Origin: Oscillospiraceae bacterium
Lineage (GTDB): Bacteria; Bacillota; Clostridia; Oscillospirales; CAG-272
NCBI GenBank assembly: GCA_015063955.1
Contig: SVTD01000008.1
Span: 1-53,122 of the forward strand
Direction: 5' to 3'
Length of the DNA: 53,122 bases
Part shown: piece by piece, positions 41,606-49,051 of the stretch
Position numbering within the stretch: position 1 is the stretch's first letter
Layout: each line of letters starts with the position of its first letter
The notes under the pieces: generated by a model
Seen by the model: only the letters and a program-made list of their open reading frames with translations
What the model was told of the DNA's origin: nothing
Databases searched by the model: none
Translations under genes and position numbers: made by a program

Positions 41606-44059
41606 ATGAAAACGTCAAAAAACGAACTATTGAAGAAGCTCACAATGATTCTTCTTTCCTTTATTCTTTGCATATCTTTCGTTGTTCCCGTATTCGCATT
41701 ATATACAACAGTTCAACCGAAAGGATTTCAGCAGCTTTCAAAGGATGAGTATTTCGGCAGAAATGCTCTTTCCAAACTGAAAAACGGCGAAAAATACGTT
41801 GCTGCTTACGACAGAATAGTTGAAGCAATCAAAAATTTGGAGCCTGCGGTCAGTCTGTTAGATCTCGGACTTACCCTCAATGAATTCTACGGTATCAGAG
41901 AAACGGTAATGGGTGACCCCATTGACGATTTTTGGCTTGGACCTGAGCTTGAAATAGAGAACACTCACTTCTCAAATATCGATCTTGTTATAACGGCAAA
42001 TATGAATTACTTCGGTGATATCAAGAACGATTTGGAAAATAAGAAAAAGCTCTACGATGCTTCACTTCAAAAATTTATTGACTCTCTCGATATAACTCCC
42101 GACATGAGTGAGTCTGAGATAGTTCTCGAGGTACATAATAAGCTTGTACTGCAGACAACCTACACAAATGACGATAATTACCACGTTGACAACGACTTCG
42201 GAACCATTGTTGAAGGCTTTGCAGAATGCGACGGATTTGCTACCGCCTTTACAAATATTCTTGCTTTATACGGTATTCAGTCCTTCGCCGTGAGTGGTAT
42301 AATGAATGACGGAGGCGGTCATGCTTGGAACATCATCCGTATAGATGGTGAATACTATGAGTGCGATCCTACGTGGGATAATTATGACAAAAGAAGCGGA
42401 GACGGCGGTATTTTCTACTGGAAATATAATATAACCTCTGAAGAAATGCTTTCTGACAGAAGATACAGAACCTATTATCTCTTTGATTTGCCCAACTGCA
42501 CAGCAACGGCTGCGAACTACTATACAAGTCATCCCGAGATCTGTCTTTCAACAAGCAGCCCTATTGAAGCCTTCGCAGCACTTGAAAAGGATGGCTTTAT
42601 TCGTGTATATGTGGAAGAGGATGCGCAAGACTTTAAAATCTGGTTGAATGCCAATACGGATAAGCTTTACGAGCTTTGCGGCTTTGATACTTCAAAGGAT
42701 GTGACGAAAACCTATGAGCGTTACGGCAATGAATATCACATATATATATCCGGCCCCCGTATAGATGAAACTGAAAAGATCCCCGGAGACAAAAACAACG
42801 ACGGCCTCATCTCTTATAACGAATTCTACGGCAGGTGCTCTCTTGCTGCATCGCCTGACCGCGCAAAGCTTTTAGAGGCTTACGACAGAATATACAACGG
42901 TGTTGCCGCACTTGAATCCAACATCGATCTTTCAGACCTTAAGCTTACGCGCGAGCAGTACAGACAGGTGTTCTATGCATACAGAGGTGACCCCACAGGC
43001 CACTTTTGGTTGGATGAGGTAAATTGCGATTCATATTATTTCACCCAATCACAGCTTACATCAAGAATGACTCCCGCTTATTATGAAGAGTTGACGAGTG
43101 ATCTTGACGCGGCAAAGGCTCGCTACAACGATGAAATAAACAGCTTTATTGCGGGGCTTGATATAGGTGAGAACGCAAGCGACTACGATATTACCCTTGC
43201 GGTTCACAATGCGCTGGCAATGAAGGCATCGTTATATAACTCCGATAAAACTCACAGCCCCTATTATTTAATGACTGAAAATATCGGCAGATGCCAAGCG
43301 TATTGCCACGCCTATACAGAGATCCTTGCAAATTTCGGAATCTCTGCATTCACAATTTACGGAGAAATGTACAAAGATAGCGATTACACCTATTACCGTC
43401 ATTCATGGGTTCTGAATTGCGTTGACGGCACGTACTGCTACACCGACGTTTGCTGTGACGACAAAACCCTCAGCGGGGCAGATGCCAATGAAAATGACAT
43501 TTACTACACCTTCTTTAACGTGGACGCAGAGGCGCTCAACATTGTACACAGGCCCCACAGCTATTATCCCTACACCCTGCCTGAAAATATTTCCGATGAA
43601 ATGGGCTACTTCAAAAGGCACCCCGAGCTCTACGTTAATATTTATAGCCCCTCCTCTGTCTATGCCGCAGCAGAAAAGGACGGATTTATCCGACTGCAAT
43701 ACAATACAGCAAACGGTGAAGACTATTCATGGCTTGAAGTAGCATTTCTGGATATAGACAAAGAAATTGCAAATGCCTGCGGCTATATAGTTCTCCCGAA
43801 AACTCCCTTAAACTACACTTGCCTCTACGGAGAGTATCATATATACATTGAGGGCCTTACAGAGGAAACAGCTCCCGACAAGGGAGATATCGACGGTGAC
43901 AGCAGAATTTGTGCTGTAGACTCAAATTTAGCCAAACGATTGATAGCAGGAACATCAATGGCAGACTATATTATGAAATACGCCTGCGACATTGACGGTG
44001 ACGAAGCCCTTACAAGTATAGATTCCAATCTTCTCAGAAGAATGATTGCAGGCAACTGA
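41606..44059 (+). CDS. Secreted tandem transglutaminase-like protein with dockerin
   Basis: An 817-residue secreted protein. A signal peptide (about 1-31, ending near FAL) is followed by two homologous units of about 350 residues. Unit 1 has the papain-like transglutaminase triad Cys208 (AECDGFA), His239 (GGHAWN) and Asp254 (CDPTWD); unit 2 has Cys563 (GRCQAYC), His599 (RHSWV) and Asp614 (YTDVCCDD). Between them, DKNNDGLISYNEF (395-407) looks like a calcium loop. Residues 758-817 are a type I dockerin: two copies of DIDGD followed by S(N)L..R.IAG. The triads suggest protease, amidase or cross-linking activity on surface proteins or peptidoglycan. Internal duplication is evident from the repeated AAYDRI/EAYDRI and GDP..FWL words. 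It is monocistronic and convergent to a membrane-bound relative. Confidence 0.82.
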   Translation: MKTSKNELLKKLTMILLSFILCISFVVPVFALYTTVQPKGFQQLSKDEYFGRNALSKLKNGEKYVAAYDRIVEAIKNLEPAVSLLDLGLTLNEFYGIRETVMGDPIDDFWLGPELEIENTHFSNIDLVITANMNYFGDIKNDLENKKKLYDASLQKFIDSLDITPDMSESEIVLEVHNKLVLQTTYTNDDNYHVDNDFGTIVEGFAECDGFATAFTNILALYGIQSFAVSGIMNDGGGHAWNIIRIDGEYYECDPTWDNYDKRSGDGGIFYWKYNITSEEMLSDRRYRTYYLFDLPNCTATAANYYTSHPEICLSTSSPIEAFAALEKDGFIRVYVEEDAQDFKIWLNANTDKLYELCGFDTSKDVTKTYERYGNEYHIYISGPRIDETEKIPGDKNNDGLISYNEFYGRCSLAASPDRAKLLEAYDRIYNGVAALESNIDLSDLKLTREQYRQVFYAYRGDPTGHFWLDEVNCDSYYFTQSQLTSRMTPAYYEELTSDLDAAKARYNDEINSFIAGLDIGENASDYDITLAVHNALAMKASLYNSDKTHSPYYLMTENIGRCQAYCHAYTEILANFGISAFTIYGEMYKDSDYTYYRHSWVLNCVDGTYCYTDVCCDDKTLSGADANENDIYYTFFNVDAEALNIVHRPHSYYPYTLPENISDEMGYFKRHPELYVNIYSPSSVYAAAEKDGFIRLQYNTANGEDYSWLEVAFLDIDKEIANACGYIVLPKTPLNYTCLYGEYHIYIEGLTEETAPDKGDIDGDSRICAVDSNLAKRLIAGTSMADYIMKYACDIDGDEALTSIDSNLLRRMIAGN

Positions 44060-44068
44060 TAAATTTAA

Positions 44069-44096
44069 AAGCCGCAAACCGTAAGGTTTGCGGCTT
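44069..44096. terminator. Bidirectional terminator
   Basis: 12-bp perfect stem AAGCCGCAAACC/GGTTTGCGGCTT with a GTAA loop between convergent genes. Confidence 0.88.
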
Positions 44097-44102
44097 CCTT
44101 TA

Positions 44103-45491
44103 TCAAAGCAAGAACTTTATTGTATAATGCTTCTCATCAATATTGTAGCTGTAACCGTCTGAAAGGACGGAGATCTCAAACCCCCTGTTTTCTTCGATAA
44201 TAGTTTTAACAGCCTTATCGAATTCTGCCTTAGTTGCAAATCTTATTGAGATGATCTTTTTTGTTTGTGCCTGCCTTTCAACGATATCTTCAAATTCTTC
44301 AAAGCTATAGGCTTCAAGATAATAACCCATACGGATGAAGTAATTGTATTCCGTTGAATCGCATAGAGGGGGAGTGAAATCCTCACGGTCGGGGGCGTGG
44401 GTCTTTTCAAGCTCGTCGGTAGTGATGCACATATACTCGTACTCGGAATCATCGGTGTAAATGAATACTCCGCTGTCGTTTTTACGGTCGGAATCATCCC
44501 ATGTAACGTCTACGTAATACATCTTGCCGCCAAGCTCTATGGCGTTCCACTCGTGAGGGCCGCCCGCATCGCCGACAACAACAGTCGTGTTTACGCCAAG
44601 ACCGTTCATAATAAGCTGAAATGCCTCTGCGTATCCTGAGCAAACGGTCTTTTTATTAACGAGACAGCCGTAGGCGGAATAGATATACTCACTGGATGCT
44701 GCGTGAATAGTCTTTTCAGACTCTTCAAGGGCATCATAATCATATTCTGCGTGATGGACGAGATAGTCGTGTACGAATACTGCCTGCTCAAAGGGATCCT
44801 TATACTTTTTTGCAAGGGCTACTGCCTTGTCTACCTCACGCTGAAGCTCAGCCATATATTTTTCAGGAGACATGGTATAGTCCCAGTATTCGTAATTACG
44901 GAAGGTAAAATCGATCTGGTCGTTAGTCGTTCCGACGCGGTCGTAATAAGTGGTATCATAGCCGTTTGTCACCCAGAAGTATATCGGCTTGTCATAGGTC
45001 AGGGCAACGATAGCATTTTTGATGGCGGGGCCGTAGTCGGCGTAGTTGATCTTTTTTAAGGTAAATCCGTTTTTGTTGTTTTCCAGAGCCTTCAGCATTG
45101 CTTTGTATACGGTCTTTTCCGTATCGTTAAGCTGCTCGTAGTAGTAGAGGAATTCACCCTCGGGCATACCGTCATCGCCTGAGGGATTATTGTTATCGGG
45201 AGCATCTGTGTCAGGAGCTTCTGTATCGGGAGCATCTGTGTCAGGAGCTTCTGTATCGGGAGTATCGGTGTCGGGGGGATTTGTGTCATCCGTGTCCCAT
45301 ATGTCATCGTCGGTCTCATCATCGGAATCGAGGCTGATGATATCGTCATCGGGATCGTATTCAGAATCGATTACTTCTCCGGGCTCTGAAATATTTACGA
45401 TCACAACGCAAAGAATTATAATAAGGATCATAAACATAAATGAACCGAAGCAGCCGGAGCATCCGCAGCCGGAGCGCTTGTTATTACTCAT
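44103..45491 (-). CDS. Membrane-anchored transglutaminase-like protein
   Basis: A 462-residue protein. The N-terminus has four cysteines in glycine-rich context (SGCGCSGCFG, 7-16), then one transmembrane helix (about 17-34), an acidic stretch and a repetitive DT(A/E/D)P linker (about 66-109). The extracellular part carries a transglutaminase-like fold with Cys284 (TVCSGYA), His313 (GPHEWNA) and Asp328 (VDVTWDD). The last 90 residues form an unrecognised small domain. The gene overlaps prsW by 8 bases, so both are made together; a regulated-processing link is plausible but unproven. It faces the dockerin transglutaminase gene across a shared terminator. Confidence 0.8.
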   Translation of the reverse strand: MSNNKRSGCGCSGCFGSFMFMILIIILCVVIVNISEPGEVIDSEYDPDDDIISLDSDDETDDDIWDTDDTNPPDTDTPDTEAPDTDAPDTEAPDTDAPDNNNPSGDDGMPEGEFLYYYEQLNDTEKTVYKAMLKALENNKNGFTLKKINYADYGPAIKNAIVALTYDKPIYFWVTNGYDTTYYDRVGTTNDQIDFTFRNYEYWDYTMSPEKYMAELQREVDKAVALAKKYKDPFEQAVFVHDYLVHHAEYDYDALEESEKTIHAASSEYIYSAYGCLVNKKTVCSGYAEAFQLIMNGLGVNTTVVVGDAGGPHEWNAIELGGKMYYVDVTWDDSDRKNDSGVFIYTDDSEYEYMCITTDELEKTHAPDREDFTPPLCDSTEYNYFIRMGYYLEAYSFEEFEDIVERQAQTKKIISIRFATKAEFDKAVKTIIEENRGFEISVLSDGYSYNIDEKHYTIKFLL

Positions 45492-46380
45492 CTGAACCCT
45501 CCTTTTCCCGAAGGAGCTTTTCGGTAAGCTTTGTTATATTCTTCTCGATATTGAGGTGCTTTTTAAGTACCCACGCATAAGCGATCCGCTCGTTTGATGC
45601 ATCCTTGCCGGACATACGGTTGATATTAAAGAAGCAGAGCACGTAAAGAGCGATCACGAAAACGTAGTAGAAGGAGGTGACAGCCCTTGTGCCGTAGGAT
45701 TCGGTAAATGAATATACCATATGTACCGCAACGGGAAGAGCAAGGCTGAGGATAAGCCAGAGAGCAGAGCACTTAAACTTTCTTTCTGTAATGCTTTTCT
45801 TCTTCTGAAGATCCTTTTCTATGGACACCGCTTCGCTGTAGGTGTGCCACACGGTGTAGCAGCAGCCCATAAAAATACCGAAGAAAAGGTGGCCGGGAAC
45901 TGAAGTTACGGCACGCAAAAAGAAGGTATCCCAGCCGTCGATAACAGCAAAGCGTACGTTCTCCACCGCCGCAAAGCCCATGGAAATGAAGGTAGAGTAA
46001 ACTATACCGTCAAAGAGATAGTTAAAGTTCTTGTTCTTTCTTGTAATAAAGAAAAGAAGAAGCCATTTTGCGCTTTCCTCAACAAAAGCGATCATAAGGG
46101 TGAATATGGAGAGATGGGCAAATCTGTCACCCTCGGAGGCGTAGGATAAGCGTCCGTCAAAGCTGAAGATCATTTTATCGGCAAAGGCGGAGTCGATAAC
46201 GTCACCGAGAGTCTGCTCCAAAAGCAGAGCGGGGAAGAATACAACTGCACCGCACGCAAAGAGGATTGCGAGAAGCCATAGGGGCTCCTTTTCCGTCTTG
46301 TCCTTGTAATAAACGAATGCACAAAGAAGCAAGGCAGGAACAAGCGCTGCGAGGGATATTCCCAGGGAAGCATTGTTCAT
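45484..46380 (-). CDS. prsW: PrsW-type intramembrane metalloprotease
   Basis: A 298-residue polytopic protein of the PrsW/CPBP-like group with about eight helices. The family motifs are in place: EESAK (101-105), ENVRF (Glu140-Asn141) and VPGHLFFG with His164, expected to bind the metal within the membrane. In Bacillus PrsW starts cleavage of the anti-sigma factor RsiW; no sigma/anti-sigma gene is adjacent here. AGGTAGGT lies upstream of the start. It is the first gene of a two-gene unit with the membrane transglutaminase. Confidence 0.85.
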   Translation of the reverse strand: MNNASLGISLAALVPALLLCAFVYYKDKTEKEPLWLLAILFACGAVVFFPALLLEQTLGDVIDSAFADKMIFSFDGRLSYASEGDRFAHLSIFTLMIAFVEESAKWLLLFFITRKNKNFNYLFDGIVYSTFISMGFAAVENVRFAVIDGWDTFFLRAVTSVPGHLFFGIFMGCCYTVWHTYSEAVSIEKDLQKKKSITERKFKCSALWLILSLALPVAVHMVYSFTESYGTRAVTSFYYVFVIALYVLCFFNINRMSGKDASNERIAYAWVLKKHLNIEKNITKLTEKLLREKEGSDE

Positions 46381-46410
46381 ATTTTCACCTACCTAAAAAG
46401 TAATAATGTT

Positions 46411-46439
46411 ATTATACTATATTTAAAAACTCGAGTAAA
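46411..46439 (-). promoter_or_regulatory. Promoter of prsW
   Basis: Minus strand TTTACT, 17 bases, TATAAT. Between it and the start codon is the AT palindrome TAATAA-TG-TTATTA (46401-46414). The DNA from 46440 to 46523 is AT-rich with a weak AAAAACTT/AAGTTTTT hairpin and no gene. Confidence 0.6.
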
Positions 46440-46523
46440 GAGAATAATACAAAAAGTTATTAAAATAAATATTTTTATACAAAAAATTAGGATTAAAAAC
46501 TTCAAGTTTTTTTAAAAAAAGTG

Positions 46524-46552
46524 TTGACAAACGGGATCTTGTTTAGTATAAT
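46524..46552 (+). promoter_or_regulatory. Consensus promoter of tRNA-Leu
   Basis: TTGACA (46524-46529), 17 bases, TATAAT (46547-46552): perfect consensus, as expected for a stable RNA gene, 28 bases before the tRNA. Confidence 0.9.
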
Positions 46553-46579
46553 AACAAGGCAGTCAGCGAGAGCTGATAC

Positions 46580-46664
46580 GCGAGAGTGGCGGAACTGGCA
46601 GACGCGCACGTTTGAGGGGCGTGTGGTTCACACCGTACGGGTTCAAGTCCCGTCTCTCGCACCA
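46580..46664 (+). tRNA. tRNA-Leu(GAG)
   Basis: An 85-base class II tRNA. The acceptor stem is GCGAGAG/CTCTCGC, with discriminator A and an encoded CCA (46662-46664). The anticodon stem CACGT/GCGTG encloses TTGAGGG, giving anticodon GAG, which reads CUC and CUU. A long variable arm (GGTTCACACC region) and a T arm ACGGG-TTCAAGT-CCCGT follow. All parts fit tRNA-Leu. Confidence 0.96.
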
Positions 46665-46666
46665 AG

Positions 46667-46706
46667 AAAAAAGTCACTTTTGTCTACCGACAAAGGTGAC
46701 TTTTTT
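46667..46706 (+). terminator. Terminator of tRNA-Leu
   Basis: 18-bp stem AAAAAAGTCACTTTTGTC with one G-T pair, loop TACC, and six T at the end. Its 3' arm overlaps the left end of the adjacent palindrome array. Confidence 0.9.
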
Positions 46707-46960
46707 CAATGATATCCGTTCCTTGCGGAACGGGTGATATACCCTGCGGGTATGATATCTGCTTCGCAGATGATATACGCTTCGCGTATGATGGGAACGG
46801 ATATTATTATGAGCGTAGCGAATAACAAGGTTCCGGGGTACCCGCTCGAAATCTTTGATTTCGTTAGCGGGTCGGGTTCTTATATCATGCTTGCGAAGCA
46901 AGTATATCATACGGCTTGCCGTATATCATATCGCGTCAGCGATATATCATTGAAAAAAGT
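46699..46960. repeat. 262-bp array of TGATAT-spaced palindromes with 17-bp inverted ends
   Basis: Ends ACTTTTTTCAATGATAT (46699-46715) and its exact complement (46944-46960). Between them short hairpins follow one another, separated by TGATAT or ATATCA: CCGTTCC/GGAACGG, ACCC/GGGT, CTGC/GCAG, ACGC/GCGT, a central CCCGCT-GAAATC/GATTTC-AGCGGG stem, then CTTGC/GCAAG, ACGGC/GCCGT and TCGC/GCGA. The array resembles repeats seen beside genes in gut Clostridia (from memory). A 91-codon open frame through it (46734-47009) is made of the repeats and is not a gene. Confidence 0.7.
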
Positions 46961-47190
46961 AGAAATACCGCCAATTACCTCTTGGGAAACCGTCGTTGAA
47001 ATGATGTAGAACAAGCATCTTGATGCATTTTCCGATGAAATTGTAAAAGTGATATCGCTCTTCGAGCGATGATAGATGCATCATTAAGCCACCCGATCGG
47101 GTGGTTTTTTTGATTTGAGGGGACTTGAACCACAGGCAGATCACGAAGTGTATTATTTTACATTTGTACTGTTGCAGCTTATGAAACAAA
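46961..47190. other. Gene-free segment between the palindrome array and the thioredoxin promoter
   Basis: Holds an ATCGCTC/GAGCGAT hairpin (47054-47070), a self-complementary terminator and, at 47117-47131, GAGGGGACTTGAACC. The latter, read on the minus strand, resembles a tRNA T-arm 3' side. No acceptor stem or CCA was found with it, so it is at most a remnant. Confidence 0.4.
47087..47111 (+). terminator. Palindromic terminator-like hairpin
   Basis: CCACCCGATCGGGTGG (47089-47104) is fully self-complementary and is followed by seven T. No gene immediately upstream needs it; it probably belongs to the repeat region. Confidence 0.65.
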
Positions 47191-47219
47191 TTGACAAATT
47201 GTTCTGTCTGTGTTAAAAT
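47191..47219 (+). promoter_or_regulatory. Promoter of the thioredoxin pair
   Basis: TTGACA (47191-47196), 17 bases, TAAAAT (47214-47219) with an extended TGT. The leader to the first start is about 55 bases. Confidence 0.8.
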
Positions 47220-47278
47220 ATAGTAATATATGTCGCATATATTTCTGCAAATCTTGTTACTGTGGAGGAGAGAATTGT

Positions 47279-48238
47279 ATGAAAAAAAGAATTATTATTA
47301 TAATTGCTTCAGCTCTTGCCGTTATTCTGATCGGAGCTGTGATCGTTTTCAGTTTACTGAGCAACAACGATAACGCAAAAAACAATGATGCTTTGAACGA
47401 TAAAATCGACAAAGACAGTATATCCACCGAAACAGATGATTCAAATACAACGGCGATCACCGATCCTGATACAGATGATACTGAATTGAAAGAAACGGAT
47501 CGCGATGAAGCCGACTCGGAAAATCCCTCGGATGATACTACACAAAACGAAAACGATACAAAGCCCTCTGATAAAGAGCCTGCAGATACAGAGGCTCCTT
47601 CAAAAAATCCTGCGGATACAAAGCCCTCGGATACAAAGCCTGCAGAGACGAAGCCTTCGAATACAAAGCCTGCGGAGACGAAGCCTTCGAATACAAAGCC
47701 CGCGGATACGAAGCCTTCGAATACAAAGCCCGAAGAGACGAAGCCTGCAGATACAAAACCCGCAGATACAAAACCTGCACAAACCAAGCCTGTTGAGACA
47801 AGGCCTCAAGACCCTGACCGCGACGAGCCTTTCGCTCCGAATTTTACAATTTACGACGGTAACGGAAACGCGGTTCGCCTTTCTGATTTTGCAGGAAAGC
47901 CTGTAATTCTCAATTTCTGGGCATCCTGGTGCACTCCCTGTAAAAAAGAAATGCCCGATTTCAATGAAAAATATCTGGAATACGGTGATGAGATCCAGTT
48001 CCTTATGATAGACTTTGCAAAGGATGATAATATAGAAGACGCGAAGGAATACATTGCTGAAATGGGGTTTGCATTTCCTATTTATTTCGATACTTACGGC
48101 GATGCTACCAAAGCTTATGAGGTCGTCGGCTTTCCCACTACAGTGTTTATTGATTCGGACGGATATATTATGGACAGTTACCGCGGTACGATAAGTGAAG
48201 AAAGGCTCCTGTCCGGCATCAATAAGATACTTGAGTAA
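47279..48238 (+). CDS. Membrane-tethered TlpA-like thioredoxin with TKP-repeat linker
   Basis: A 319-residue protein. One N-terminal helix (about 4-27) anchors it; residues 28-110 are acidic and Asp/Thr-rich; 113-175 are twelve tandem pentads of the type (D/E/N)TKP(A/S) plus a degenerate one; 186-319 is a TlpA/ResA-like thioredoxin fold with the redox pair Cys218-Cys221 in WASWCTPCKKEMP and a cis-Pro loop GFPTTVF. It would reduce or shuffle disulfides outside the membrane. The linker resembles wall-spanning proline-rich spacers. The ATG at 47279 has GGAGGAG 8 bases upstream; the open frame to 47210 has none. It is followed after 41 bases by its dockerin-bearing relative. Confidence 0.85.
   Translation: MKKRIIIIIASALAVILIGAVIVFSLLSNNDNAKNNDALNDKIDKDSISTETDDSNTTAITDPDTDDTELKETDRDEADSENPSDDTTQNENDTKPSDKEPADTEAPSKNPADTKPSDTKPAETKPSNTKPAETKPSNTKPADTKPSNTKPEETKPADTKPADTKPAQTKPVETRPQDPDRDEPFAPNFTIYDGNGNAVRLSDFAGKPVILNFWASWCTPCKKEMPDFNEKYLEYGDEIQFLMIDFAKDDNIEDAKEYIAEMGFAFPIYFDTYGDATKAYEVVGFPTTVFIDSDGYIMDSYRGTISEERLLSGINKILE
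47615..47803 (+). repeat. Coding tandem repeat for TKP pentads
   Basis: 15-base units, in places 30-base units (ACGAAGCCTTCGAATACAAA-like), encoding the (D/E/N)TKP(A/S) spacer of the thioredoxin. Near-identical units suggest slippage-driven length variation. Confidence 0.85.
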
Positions 48239-48279
48239 TTAGTGAATATATTCGGATATACAATGAAAGGAGTAAATAT

Positions 48280-48990
48280 ATGTCAAACCGTGGAAAAGGT
48301 AAAAGAATCATTTCTGTATTTTTGGCATTAACAGTTTTTCTCAGCTCTGCATTTATTATGTGCTCAAACGTTGCGGCCTTGACTCTCGGAGACGTTAATT
48401 CGGACGGAAGTATAAACTCTGTTGATGCAAATCTTCTCAAGAGATTTTTGAGCGGCAGCATTGTAATTGATAACGCAACCGAGGTTATCGATATCGACGG
48501 AGACGGTGTTGTAAACGCAATTGATTCCAGTCTTCTGATCAGAATAATTTCGGGCACATACACACCTGAGCGAAACGAGCCTGTTGCCCCGGATATTACA
48601 GTTTATGACGCAGACGGAAACGCGGTTCGCCTTTCTGATTTTAAAGGTAAGCCTGTAATTCTCAATTTCTGGGCATCCTGGTGCACTCCCTGTAAAAAAG
48701 AAATGCCCGATTTCAATGAAAAATATCTGGAATACGGTGATGAGATCCAGTTCCTTATGATAGATTTTGCAAAGGATGATAATATAGAAGACGCGAAAGC
48801 ATACGTAGCTGAAATGGGATTTGCATTTCCTGTTTATTTCGATACTTACGGTGATGCTGCTAAAACTTATGGAGTTATCGGTTTTCCCACTACGGTGTTT
48901 ATAGATTCTGACGGATATATTATGGACAGTTACCGCGGCACTATAAGCGAAGAAACGCTCCTGTCCGGAATCAATAAGATACTTGACTGA
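48280..48990 (+). CDS. Secreted dockerin-thioredoxin fusion
   Basis: A 236-residue secreted protein. A signal peptide (about 1-33) is followed by a type I dockerin at 36-92: two calcium loops, DVNSDGSINSVDANLLKRFL and DIDGDGVVNAIDSSLLIRII. Then a TlpA-like thioredoxin (about 104-236) has Cys135-Cys138 in WASWCTPC and the cis-Pro loop GFPTTVF. The thioredoxin part is almost identical, in DNA and protein, to that of the preceding gene, so one arose from the other recently and only the targeting module differs. GGAG precedes the start, 41 bases after the upstream stop, and no promoter lies between. Dockerin would bind a cohesin on a scaffold; no cohesin is in the window. Confidence 0.88.
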   Translation: MSNRGKGKRIISVFLALTVFLSSAFIMCSNVAALTLGDVNSDGSINSVDANLLKRFLSGSIVIDNATEVIDIDGDGVVNAIDSSLLIRIISGTYTPERNEPVAPDITVYDADGNAVRLSDFKGKPVILNFWASWCTPCKKEMPDFNEKYLEYGDEIQFLMIDFAKDDNIEDAKAYVAEMGFAFPVYFDTYGDAAKTYGVIGFPTTVFIDSDGYIMDSYRGTISEETLLSGINKILD

Positions 48991-49000
48991 AAAGCACCTT

Positions 49001-49032
49001 AAAAAGCACTTGCATTTGCAGGTGCTTTTTTT
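49001..49032 (+). terminator. Terminator of the thioredoxin pair
   Basis: Stem AAAAAGCACTTGCA/TGCAGGTGCTTTTT (one G-T pair) with a T run. Confidence 0.85.
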
Positions 49033-49051
49033 ATAAAACTGTCTGTAGCTA

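Noticed and set aside
46699..46960. CRISPR array
   Set aside because: The repeated unit is only the short TGATAT spacer word, the intervening parts are palindromes rather than unique spacers, and no cas genes are present.
46734..47009. 91-codon open frame after tRNA-Leu
   Set aside because: It is built from the TGATAT palindromes (repeated MI/IY/SY words) and lacks a ribosome site; repeat-derived.
47615..47803. CRISPR-like or regulatory tandem repeat
   Set aside because: The repeats are in frame and encode the TKP linker of a protein with a good start and domain structure.
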